From Bryobacterales bacterium (GTDB taxonomy: Bacteria; Acidobacteriota; Terriglobia; Bryobacterales; Bryobacteraceae): a stretch of 64,000 nucleotides of DNA. A model generated the notes under the pieces. That model made no database searches. It had not been told where the DNA came from and saw only the letters and a program-made list of their open reading frames with translations. The stretch's first letter is position 1; the number at the start of each line of letters is the position of its first letter. Below, piece by piece: positions 10,601-18,501 of the stretch. Both the position numbers and the translations under genes were made by a program. The stretch spans positions 1 to 64,000 of the forward strand of contig JADZBH010000004.1 of assembly GCA_020852175.1 (NCBI GenBank), in the 5' to 3' direction.

Positions 10601-10944
10601 ATGGTCTGCGTCACCTCGCCGAGTTCGAGTTTCAAATCCAGGCGCGCCGTCTGGCCCACTTGCAGGTCGAACGACTCCACCTGGTAGGTGCGGAAGCCCT
10701 TGGCCGTCGCCTCCAGTGTAAACCGGGCGGCCGGCAGAAAGGGAATGGAATAGTGTCCCGTCGAGTCGGTAACCGTTTCCCGGACAACGTTCGTTTCCAG
10801 GTTCTTCAGCCGGATCTGGGCCGCGGGGACCGCGGCGCCGGATGCATCCACCGCTGTGCCGACGACGGTTGCGGTGGTCTGTTGGGCCCAGAGCGAACCT
10901 GTAGCCAGGCACACTCCCAAACATACGGATAAAGTGAGCTTCAT
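7645..10944 (-). CDS. TonB-dependent receptor, Oar-like, with N-terminal carboxypeptidase-regulatory-like domain
   Basis: Signal MKLTLSVCLGVCLATGSLWAQ; VVGTAVDASGAAVPAAQIRLKNLET; NGRNFIQLAQLIPGV plug; TFFFFNWESGR; C-terminal RVIQLGLKFYF. Confidence 0.92.
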   Translation of the reverse strand: MKLTLSVCLGVCLATGSLWAQQTTATVVGTAVDASGAAVPAAQIRLKNLETNVVRETVTDSTGHYSIPFLPAARFTLEATAKGFRTYQVESFDLQVGQTARLDLKLELGEVTQTMSVSASSASLQTETVSVGGVIDASKIVDLPLNGRNFIQLAQLIPGVNPGTPGSITVRRGRGSIGETSRSFGQTAMSANGARDTNNRFYLDGVEFMDYDAFSYPFALSVDSLSEFRVETSTYSAEYGASPGGQVSILTRRGSNALRGTLWEFNRNDALTQTYDAIANKNAASPRLNRNQFGANIGGPVYIPKLYNGKDRTFFFFNWESGRLASGAAAGYRLVPPSDMRNGDFSKLTNSRTGAPITLRDPLNIGIVNNQIPRSQISQQAVTFLKYTPQPNTSVGNLNFINNPQSAVATQDNYTYRVDHTLTNKDALSFRYLWNSTIEKGTPYWGNDVRDNNARTQNLAGTWTRMISSSIVNEVRFGWNDMTEDEIFGTTNKPEFNIANEMKIPLASQLPIDYGPPSVSISGPEGGFSVFNIQRQIGPRVRANAVYNFNDILSMQRGKHFIKIGADFVQRGFTFEQARNPRGDFSFDGTYTGSAMADFMLGYVKTANINPDHTNTDLKALWQSYFVQDDWKIRPNVTLNLGVRYDYLQPLFDSQGRMANIEQNGLFVTRLVTPATAAFPRMVRGDKNNFGPRVGIAWRPGFVPKTVVRAGYGVYYNHIHPNAPFGNTESSQAKSSYSIIGAPAGSPDVFLNDPFRRVGTPGFELNAVPSNDPYYRDAYIQQWNFTVQTQTVAGFLLDAGYVGSKGTRLSVTLPSMNRPFAVVDPRTPGLASINARRPNQSFLRAIQGDKSIGNSSYHSLQVRADRRMARGLTSLTAYTWSKCISGPSDIGADIGGGSFIGGIQNIYDLANERSLCGFDVTQRFVQSLVYDLPLFNGAPPMVRTLAGGWQVSSIIVAQSGFASDIAYGVDTTGTGVGSRPDMVAGQKANLASGERTYQRWFNTGAFAAPQMGFFGNAPRTGAIRLPGVFSIDLSVNKQFRIGETRRVEFRTEFYNLPNHYNIEPGSVDRGSRSQNFGKVGAGVQGLTTRVIQLGLKFYF

Positions 10945-11001
10945 AAGCCGACGAGAGACTCCTCTTCGGGCTAAGGTACGCTCCAGCTCAGCCATAGACA
11001 A

Positions 11002-11026
11002 GAGAATTCTCCGTGAATTCTCGGAG
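11002..11026. promoter_or_regulatory. Candidate operator: overlapping palindromes and direct repeat
   Basis: GAGAATTCTCCGTGAATTCTCGGAG: GAATTCTC at 11004-11011 and 11015-11022 (11-bp period); inverted arms GAGAATTC/GAATTCTC and CTCCG/CGGAG. Confidence 0.55.
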
Positions 11027-11097
11027 AGTTTGCAGCGCAAGCGGTTTATTTTGAAGCAGGTTCCCGCTCCCAGGCGCGGTGATAGAATGTGTAGGCC

Positions 11098-12438
11098 ATG
11101 AGGGAGTCCGGCATCGGCCACGAAGAACCGCCCTTGCCGCCGGCAACCAACGAGGATGAGCGCTGGGCCCTGGTGGCGCGCATCTGCGCCTCTCCCCATC
11201 TGGCCCGCTCCACGAGGTTAAAGGAGCTGCTGCACTATGTCTGCCGGCGCACCTGGGACGAAGGCGCCGAGGAGATTCGCGAGCACGAGATCGGCGTCGG
11301 CGTCTTCCAGCGCCCCCCTCAGTACGATTCGACTCAGGACACGATTGTCCGCGTCCAGGCCTCGCAATTGCGGAAACGCCTGGAGCGATACTTCGCCGAG
11401 GAAGGGCGCGAGGAACGTCTGTTCATCGAGGTCAGCCGGGGCTCCTACCTGCCGGTGGTGCACGAGCGCGCCGAACTTCAGATCGAGGCGGAGGGTTCCA
11501 GCGATACCAATCCCGCCGGGCCGCGGCCGGGCCGGCACTACCTGATTTGGCTGCTGGGATGCTTGTCCGCGGGCCTGCTCCTGCTGTGCGGCTGGTTGTT
11601 TTACCAACTTCGGAGCCAGACGCCCACACCCGCCGCGGGCCCCACCGTGCGGCAGTTCTGGTCCGCGTTTGCCTCCAACGGCGCAGAGTCCTTTATCGTC
11701 GTCGCCGATTCCTCCTACTCCGCGCTGCAGGATGCCATTGAACGCCCGATCGGCATTGACGAGTATGTCCGGCGCGGCTATGAAGACGAGTTCAGCAAGG
11801 CCGGGCTTCCCCCCAAGTACGGCCAGTTGCTGCGCTACCTGATGGCGCGCCGCTACACCTCGCTCGCCGACGTGCTCGTCGTGCGGCGCATCACCGAATC
11901 GCAGCTTCTGAACCCCGCCCGGACCTCCGTGGTACATACCCGCGACCATAACATCCGCGCCTTCCAGCAGGGCAATCACATTCTGATCGGATCGCAGCGG
12001 GCCATCCCCTGGGTAAGCCTGTTCGATGCCTCCCTGGACTTCCATATCTACGACGGCAACGAGGACTTCCACCTGATGCATGAGGCGCGCGATGCGCGCG
12101 TCTGGGTGGAAAACCGCCGTCCGCGGCCCGGCGAACTGCCCCGCTACATCAGCCTTTCGCGTGGGTCCGGAGGCACACAGGGATACGCCCTGATCGCCTG
12201 CCTGCCCAATCTGAGCCGCACCGGCAACGTGCTGATCCTGGCCGGCTCGGACATGACCAGCACGGAAGCGGCGGGCAACCTGCTCACCACGGAAAGCTTT
12301 CTCTCCGATCTGCTGAACCGTCTGCCCGCGGGCGCGGGTTCGGGCCCGCCGCACTTCGAAGCGCTGCTGAGCACGCAGCGCGTGGAGAGTTCGAATCGCG
12401 GCTTCGAGCTCATCGCCCTGCATCCGCACGGCCCCTGA
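11098..12438 (+). CDS. Putative membrane-anchored regulator (N-terminal DNA-binding-like domain, one TM helix, C-terminal extracytoplasmic domain)
   Basis: VRVQASQLRKRLERYFAEEGREERLFIEVSRGSYLPVV resembles N-terminal domains recurrent in Acidobacteriota regulators; TM HYLIWLLGCLSAGLLLLCGWLFYQL; divergent to the TonB receptor. Confidence 0.6.
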   Translation: MRESGIGHEEPPLPPATNEDERWALVARICASPHLARSTRLKELLHYVCRRTWDEGAEEIREHEIGVGVFQRPPQYDSTQDTIVRVQASQLRKRLERYFAEEGREERLFIEVSRGSYLPVVHERAELQIEAEGSSDTNPAGPRPGRHYLIWLLGCLSAGLLLLCGWLFYQLRSQTPTPAAGPTVRQFWSAFASNGAESFIVVADSSYSALQDAIERPIGIDEYVRRGYEDEFSKAGLPPKYGQLLRYLMARRYTSLADVLVVRRITESQLLNPARTSVVHTRDHNIRAFQQGNHILIGSQRAIPWVSLFDASLDFHIYDGNEDFHLMHEARDARVWVENRRPRPGELPRYISLSRGSGGTQGYALIACLPNLSRTGNVLILAGSDMTSTEAAGNLLTTESFLSDLLNRLPAGAGSGPPHFEALLSTQRVESSNRGFELIALHPHGP

Positions 12439-12457
12439 GCCGGTGATGGTGAAGCCG

Positions 12458-12982
12458 CTACTGGGCCGCGTGACAGAAGTCGCAGCCGTTCGGGGCGCCC
12501 CGCTCGGCGTGGCAATCCATGCAGTCCTTCATGTTCAGCACGCGCGCCTTGGTGGTGACGGCCATCCCGGCCACCTCGCCATGGCAGGCGGCGCAGGCGA
12601 TCTTGGCCGTCTGTGTGTGCGCGGCATGGTTGAACCAGACGATCGGCATCAACCGGTAGACACGCACCCATTCCACCGCCTTCTTATCAGCGGCGGCCTT
12701 GGCCAGTTTGGCGATTTCCGGTGAATCCTTCTTGATGGTGGTGTGGCACCCCATGCAAAAGGACTCCTTGGGGAAGCCCATCGCGAACCCCTCGCCCGCT
12801 TCGGTTGGCTTCATCGCATGGCAGACGTTGCACTTCAGCCCCAGAGCCAGGTGCGTCTTGTGCGAGTAGGCGATGGGCTGTGCCGGAGCATAGCCCACCG
12901 GATCGGTCTTCAACTCGTCGTCGGCGAACGCCGTCAGCGGCAGCAGAACGGCGGCGGCGATCAGGATGGCGGTTCGTTTCAT
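12458..12982 (-). CDS. Exported pentaheme cytochrome c (c3/c7-like)
   Basis: Signal MKRTAILIAAAVLLPLTAFA; five CXXCH motifs: CNVCH, CMGCH, CAACH, CMDCH, CDFCH. Confidence 0.9.
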   Translation of the reverse strand: MKRTAILIAAAVLLPLTAFADDELKTDPVGYAPAQPIAYSHKTHLALGLKCNVCHAMKPTEAGEGFAMGFPKESFCMGCHTTIKKDSPEIAKLAKAAADKKAVEWVRVYRLMPIVWFNHAAHTQTAKIACAACHGEVAGMAVTTKARVLNMKDCMDCHAERGAPNGCDFCHAAQ

Positions 12983-12985
12983 CGC

Positions 12986-14839
12986 TTATAAGCTAAACGC
13001 AATGAACTCGTCGGAAGCGGGCGAGCCTTCCTTGCCGCCACAGGCGGCCACCACCAGATACTGCTTGCCGTTGGCTTCGTAGCTGCAAGGCGTGGCAAAC
13101 CCGGCCGATTCCAGCCTGTGCTCCCAGGCAATCTTGCCCGTGTCGCTTTCATAAGCGCGGAAGACTCGGTCGAAGGTGCCGCTCATGAAGACGAGTCCGC
13201 CCGCCGTGCAGATGCTGCCGCCGTGCGAACTGGCGCCCGTCTTGGGGATGCCCTTGGCCGTCAGTTCGGGGAACTCGCCGTTGACGACACGCCAGGCGAA
13301 CTCGCCCTTGCCGCAGTCGATGGCCGTCATGTAGCCCCACGGCGGCTTGATCCCCGGATAGCCCTTGTTGTCGCGAAGGTCGTTGCGCTTGGTGAGTTGA
13401 TACCGGTACGGCATACCGGGCTTGGCGTCGGCGAAGGCCACTATGTTCGACGTGTCGTCGGAACTGACGAAGACGCGGTTGCGCTTAGGGTCGAACGAGC
13501 AGCCGCCCCATAGCGGACCGCCCCGAAAGCCGGGATGCACGAGGTAGCCGTTCTTCGCGTTCGGCGTGTAGATGGGACCGCGTTTGATCCCCTGTAAAAT
13601 GTCCTTCACGTAGGCCGTGGCCTCGGGAGAGATGTCGGTGATCCACTCGTCGCGCCAGCCCTGCCGCGACACGGCCGGCGGCTTGGAAGGGAAAGGCTGC
13701 GTCGGGTGCAGACGCTCGCCTTCCAGGTCCGATTGCGGGATGGGCCTTTCCTCCACGGGCCAGATGGGCTGGCCGGTGTCACGATGGAAAAACCACATCC
13801 AGCCCTGCTTGGTGGGTTGCACGACGGCGTCGATGGTCTTGCCGCCATGGCGCATGGTGATCAGCGCCGGTTGCGCGGGCATGTCCATGTCCCACACGTC
13901 GTGATGGACGATCTGGTAGTGCCATTTGCGCTCCCCGGTGAGCGCATCCAGCGCCAGAACACAGTTGCCGAACAGGTTCGCGCCTTTCCGGTTGCCGCCG
14001 TAAAAATCGAAGGCGGGCGACCCGATGCCGGCGAAGACAAGGCCGCGCTTGGGATCGACGCTCATGCCGGCCCAGTTGTTCGTGCCGCCGGCGGAGAGCC
14101 AGGAATCGTTCTCCCAGGTATCGTTGCCGAACTCGCCCGGCCGCGGCACCGTGTGAAAGATCCAGCGGCGTTTGCCGGTCTTGGCGTCCCACCCGCGAAT
14201 GTGCCCCGGGGCCTCCGGATACGGCCCTTCGCCGCCGCCGCCACCGGTGATGACCACGTCCTTATAAACAACCACGGGCGAGGTGTGCTTGAAGGAGAGA
14301 TTGCGCATGTCGTGATCGAACTCTTCCTTGAGATCGAGCACGCCCTTGTTGGCGAAGCTCTCGATGAGCTGGCCGGTCTTGGCGTTCAAGGCAATCAGCG
14401 TGTCCTGGTAACAGGAGAAGATGCGCTTGTCCTCGCCCTCCTCCCAATAGCACACGCCCCGGCTGTTGCCGGGCGAACGGCGCGTGGTGCGTCCCTGCGC
14501 CGGATCGAAACTCCACAGCAGTTCGCCCGTGGCCGCGTTCAACGCCTGCATCTTCAAGCGGGGCGTCGAGATGTACATGACGCCGTCCACGACGATGGGC
14601 GTGCACTCGCTCGACGTGGCCGGACGCTGGCTCGCGTCGCCCGTCTTGTGAACCCAGGCCACCTTCAGGCTCTTCACGTTCGAGGGCGTGATCTGCTCCA
14701 CGGGCGAATAGCGCGTGGCCTGGGCATCGCCCGCATACCAGTTCCACTCCCGTTCGCGCGGCGTGGCGGCCGCGGCGCGCGGTCCCGGAATCAGAGTGGC
14801 GGCGGCGGCCGAATGGATGAGAAAATCGCGGCGTTTCAT
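12986..14839 (-). CDS. PQQ-dependent dehydrogenase (quinoprotein), Tat-type signal
   Basis: MKRRDFLIHSAAAATLIPG; WNWYAGDAQATRYSPVEQITPSNVKSLKVAWVHKTGD; WHYQIVHHDVWDMDMPAQPAL; repeated quinoprotein propeller motifs. Confidence 0.9.
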   Translation of the reverse strand: MKRRDFLIHSAAAATLIPGPRAAAATPREREWNWYAGDAQATRYSPVEQITPSNVKSLKVAWVHKTGDASQRPATSSECTPIVVDGVMYISTPRLKMQALNAATGELLWSFDPAQGRTTRRSPGNSRGVCYWEEGEDKRIFSCYQDTLIALNAKTGQLIESFANKGVLDLKEEFDHDMRNLSFKHTSPVVVYKDVVITGGGGGEGPYPEAPGHIRGWDAKTGKRRWIFHTVPRPGEFGNDTWENDSWLSAGGTNNWAGMSVDPKRGLVFAGIGSPAFDFYGGNRKGANLFGNCVLALDALTGERKWHYQIVHHDVWDMDMPAQPALITMRHGGKTIDAVVQPTKQGWMWFFHRDTGQPIWPVEERPIPQSDLEGERLHPTQPFPSKPPAVSRQGWRDEWITDISPEATAYVKDILQGIKRGPIYTPNAKNGYLVHPGFRGGPLWGGCSFDPKRNRVFVSSDDTSNIVAFADAKPGMPYRYQLTKRNDLRDNKGYPGIKPPWGYMTAIDCGKGEFAWRVVNGEFPELTAKGIPKTGASSHGGSICTAGGLVFMSGTFDRVFRAYESDTGKIAWEHRLESAGFATPCSYEANGKQYLVVAACGGKEGSPASDEFIAFSL

Positions 14840-14911
14840 CAAGGGGAGACTCTATCAATCTGACGGCCCTACTTGCAACGAAGTTACCGGGGGAGAGAAG
14901 ATGGCCGTGGC

Positions 14912-16231
14912 ATGATCACCCGGCGAGAGTTCAGCGGACTGGCGGCGGGAGCCCTGGCCGCTCAGTCACAACCTGCGCGGCCCAACATCGTTTTCATCTT
15001 TTCCGACGATCACCACTATCAGTGTCTCGGCGCCGCCGGGAACCCGCACATTCAGACGCCGAACCTCGACCGGCTGGCCTCGAAGGGCGTGAACTTCACG
15101 CACGCCATGGCCAGCACGCCGCAGTGCTGCCCGTCGCGCGGCATCATGTTGTCGGGGTTGGAGACCTATCAAAACGGATTGCAATCGAATGGCTACACGG
15201 CGTTCAAGCCGGAGCACGGTCCGACGGCGATCGAACAGTTGCGCCGCGCCGGCTACGCGACCCACCTCGCCGGCAAATGGCATATCACGAACATGCCCGG
15301 CGAGTGCGGCTTCACGAACGCACCGTTGTGGTTGCGCGGCGGCGGCAGCAAGTATGTGGATCCCGTGCTGCGCCGCGGCCTGGAGGGCCAGGATCAGGAG
15401 ACCAGAGGCCATATCACGGATCTGTTCACCGATGCCGCCGTGGACGTGGTTGAGAAGGCCGCGAAAGACAAGCCCTATTTCCTGTGGCTCAGCTATAACG
15501 CGCCTCACACGCCTTGGACCGCCGTTGAGCCTTACAAGACGCGATACGCGGTGAAAGCCGCGCCGCCACCCGCGCACCCGGCCGGAGGCAAGCCGTTCGA
15601 CTGGGCCACCTACTACGCGGTTATTTCCCACATGGACGCGGGCATTGGACGCGTGATCACCGCCATCGAGAACGCCGGGCAATGGGACAACACGCTCATC
15701 TTCTTCATCGGCGACAACGGCTACCTGTGCGGAACCAAAGGGCTGAACGGCAAGGTGCATCCATGGGAGGAAAGCGTGCGCGTTCCTTACCTGGTTTCAG
15801 GCGGCGCGGTGCGGGCGCGCGGCAAGCAGAGCGCTCCGGTCTGTTCCATCGACGCACCGGCCACCTGGCTCGACTTCGCCCGAGTCAAACCGGCCTACGC
15901 GCTGGCCGGCACGAGCCTGCGCGAAGAGTTGGCCAAAGGCACTTCGCACCACGAGCACGGCTTCGCCGTTTGGAACGACGGCCGCCCCGAAGGCCTGGCC
16001 ACTCGCGTCGCCGTGGAACCCTACCGCCTGGTGCGCACGCGCTTCTACAAGTACATCCTGTGGCAATCGAAACGGGACGCGCTCCACGAGGTGGACAGAG
16101 ACCTGGCCGAGGCGCGCAACCTGGCGGAAAAGCCGTCGGCGCTGCACAAGCAGGTGATCGCCGAAATGCGCGGCGCGTTGGAAGAGCGCATGGAGAAGAC
16201 CAACGATCCCGCCCTGGCCTGGATGCGTTGA
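14912..16231 (+). CDS. Exported sulfatase
   Basis: Tat-like MITRREFSGLAAGALAA; RPNIVFIFSDDHHYQCLGAAGNPHIQTPNLDRLA; formylglycine motif CCPSRGIMLSG (CPSRG). Confidence 0.92.
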   Translation: MITRREFSGLAAGALAAQSQPARPNIVFIFSDDHHYQCLGAAGNPHIQTPNLDRLASKGVNFTHAMASTPQCCPSRGIMLSGLETYQNGLQSNGYTAFKPEHGPTAIEQLRRAGYATHLAGKWHITNMPGECGFTNAPLWLRGGGSKYVDPVLRRGLEGQDQETRGHITDLFTDAAVDVVEKAAKDKPYFLWLSYNAPHTPWTAVEPYKTRYAVKAAPPPAHPAGGKPFDWATYYAVISHMDAGIGRVITAIENAGQWDNTLIFFIGDNGYLCGTKGLNGKVHPWEESVRVPYLVSGGAVRARGKQSAPVCSIDAPATWLDFARVKPAYALAGTSLREELAKGTSHHEHGFAVWNDGRPEGLATRVAVEPYRLVRTRFYKYILWQSKRDALHEVDRDLAEARNLAEKPSALHKQVIAEMRGALEERMEKTNDPALAWMR

Positions 16232-16238
16232 CCCGCGG

Positions 16239-16973
16239 CTAAAGTTCCTTGGCCGCCTGCCCCGGCCCGAGGATGCCGGGCGGCAGTTCCATCAGCCGGA
16301 TATTGCGGAAGTGGATCTTCGCGCCCTCGGACTCCAGGCACAGATAGCCCTTCTTCTGGGTCGCCTTGGAGATGCCGTTCACGAACTTTCCGTTGATCGA
16401 CAGCTTGATGGTGCCGTCCACGGCCACGACGTCATAGACGTTCCACTCGTTCTTTGGCTTGCAGCGCGACTCGAACGAGAAGCTGCGCTGGCCGCGCGGA
16501 TTGTCGGCCACTGTCTTCACACCGCCCACGCCAAACAACTCGCCCGTCACATAGGCATGGGGCGGCGTAATGCCGTCGCGCGCGTGCAACTCCGGCCAGC
16601 CAAGTTCCAGCATCTGAATCTCGATGCCATCCGGCAGCCGGTTTTTTTCGCCCGGGACGGCGCCGGACCAGGCGAACACGCCGGAGTTTCCACCCGTCTC
16701 GGTGTGCATCCACTCTATATGCAGAAGAAAGTTTTCATACTGCTTCACGCTGCGCATGACGCCGATCGGAGTGCCCTTGCAGACCAGTTCGCCGTTCTGC
16801 ACGGACCATGTGTCGGGATCGGTGTTCACGTTCACCCACCCCGTAAGGTCGCGTCCGTTGAACAGATCCACCCACTGCGGCACGAGCGTGGGCGGCGTGG
16901 ACGATTGCGGCAGCGCTGGAAACACAAGCGCCGCCAGGACGAAGGCGGCGGCACAACCAAGGAAAATTCTCAT
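16239..16973 (-). CDS. Exported DUF1080 / 3-keto-disaccharide hydrolase-domain protein
   Basis: Signal peptide; [52 protein letters not shown]. Confidence 0.88.
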   Translation of the reverse strand: MRIFLGCAAAFVLAALVFPALPQSSTPPTLVPQWVDLFNGRDLTGWVNVNTDPDTWSVQNGELVCKGTPIGVMRSVKQYENFLLHIEWMHTETGGNSGVFAWSGAVPGEKNRLPDGIEIQMLELGWPELHARDGITPPHAYVTGELFGVGGVKTVADNPRGQRSFSFESRCKPKNEWNVYDVVAVDGTIKLSINGKFVNGISKATQKKGYLCLESEGAKIHFRNIRLMELPPGILGPGQAAKEL

Positions 16974-17155
16974 AAGACCCCTCCAAAAGATGTCGAGCGT
17001 GGCTGGTGTCGATTGCTGCCTGATACACCCGGGCCCGAACGGGGGGCCTGCCTCCTGGCTATTGTAGAGGACGCGCCGGGGGGCGTGGCAAAACTGGTAC
17101 CGCCACTAAGGCCCGGAACCGCTGAGATTAGGGTTTCTTTCCACGCTAAACCACT

Positions 17156-17171
17156 GTTCGCTAGGGCGAAC
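17156..17171. promoter_or_regulatory. Short inverted repeat upstream of PEP-CTERM gene, possible operator
   Basis: GTTCGC-TAGG-GCGAAC about 50 bp upstream of the ATG at 17221. Confidence 0.25.
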
Positions 17172-17220
17172 CATTGATTTACCCTCGATCTTTCTGCCTC
17201 CACACTGGAGCGAGAGGGAA

Positions 17221-17874
17221 ATGCAAGTGAAACGTATCATTGCGATTATGTTCATGATGGCCGCCCTGGCGCTGAGCCTTCAGGCGACCGTCATCGCCTC
17301 GTTGGAGAATACGGGCGTCGGCGCTGCCGGCAGCGGCCAAGCCGATCCGAACTGGGTGGTACGCCAGGGAAGCAATCCGTATGTGAACGCGTATCAGACG
17401 GCGAGTCCAGGCTTTCCATTTCCCCACTGGATGGCCAATAACGCCACGTCGATGTGGATCAGCCCGAGCCCCAGCTACCCGAATGCCGGCTCTGATGCGG
17501 GCGGGCTCTGGGAATACCAGAACACGTTCGACCTCACAGGGTTCGATTTGAGTACGGTGCAGATCGATTTCCGCCTGGGCGTGGATAACCGCTTCGACGG
17601 TTACATTCTGAACGGCGGCCCCGTGATCGTCCCCGGCCCTTGGGCGGCGTTCGGATCTTTGTCGCCCTGGTTTTCGGTGAACACCGCCGGACTGCTCCAG
17701 GGCCAGAACACGATCACCTTCCTGGACTTCAACCTGCCTCAACAAACGGGAAATCCGGGCGGCTTCCGGTTGGAGTTCGATGCCGAGGGAACAGTGGTTC
17801 CGGAACCCTCGACGGCTCTGCTGTTGGGTGGCGGTCTGGCCTTGGCGGCGGCCCTGCGCCGCCGTCGCCGTTAA
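17221..17874 (+). CDS. PEP-CTERM sorting-domain protein (exosortase substrate)
   Basis: Signal peptide; C-terminal VVPEPSTALLLGGGLALAAALRRRRR = PEP motif, TM helix, basic tail. Confidence 0.9.
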   Translation: MQVKRIIAIMFMMAALALSLQATVIASLENTGVGAAGSGQADPNWVVRQGSNPYVNAYQTASPGFPFPHWMANNATSMWISPSPSYPNAGSDAGGLWEYQNTFDLTGFDLSTVQIDFRLGVDNRFDGYILNGGPVIVPGPWAAFGSLSPWFSVNTAGLLQGQNTITFLDFNLPQQTGNPGGFRLEFDAEGTVVPEPSTALLLGGGLALAAALRRRRR

Positions 17875-17875
17875 T

Positions 17876-18298
17876 GGATCCCGCCCGGCTGTAAGCCGGT
17901 TCCTGTACCGCCGTCCGCCGGAGCGGGCCGCAGTGGCAGCCATTCCTCTCGGCCCGCCATCACTGGCGGGCTCCAGCAACCTACCCGGGAGTTGTAACGG
18001 CGCGGGCCACGCCATCCTCCCCTATTTGGTTTTGCTCCACGTGGGGTTTTCCCTGCCAGCGCGCGTTACCGCGGCCGCGGTGCGCTCTTACCGCACCATT
18101 TCACCCTTACCGGACGGGCGCGAACCCGCCAGGCGGTATATTTTCTGTGGCACTGATCCGTGGAACGCGGTTCTGACCGCGCCCCCCCGGCCGTTAGCCG
18201 GCACGCTGCCCTATGGAGACCGGACTTTCCTCGGCGCCTCCCCTCGCGCCTCGCGGTTTGAGGAAGAGGACGACGCGGCTGCCCGCCGTGCGAGATCC
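17876..18298 (-). ncRNA. rnpB: RNase P RNA, bacterial type A-like
   Basis: Minus strand carries GAGGAAAGTCCGGTCTCCATAGGGCAG, GTAAGGGTGAAATGGTGCGGTAAGAGCGCACCG, CCACGTGGAGCAAAACCAAATAGGGG and GGGTAGGTTGCTGGAGCC; P1 helix GGATCTCGCACGGC / GCCGGGCGGGATCC joins the ends. Confidence 0.96.
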
Positions 18299-18501
18299 GC
18301 TTCCATCTTCGCACAACGTCCTGGTGTTTCTTCCTGGCCGTAACATTTTCCGCCGCCGGAAGATCCTTTGTGATCAGGGTGGTACTGGGAGTCCGCCCCC
18401 CAAGATTGTAAGTTGTAGTAAACTCATTAAATCGGAGGGAGAGTTGAGTGACGTTTTCTCAACTTCGGTACCCGCGTCTACATGGAACCAGGAGAAATCT
18501 C

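Noticed and set aside
17179-18343. ORFs over the rnpB region (17179-18015 minus, 17780-18343 plus, 18066-18314 minus)
   Set aside because: Region is explained by RNase P RNA conserved blocks; translations lack domains.
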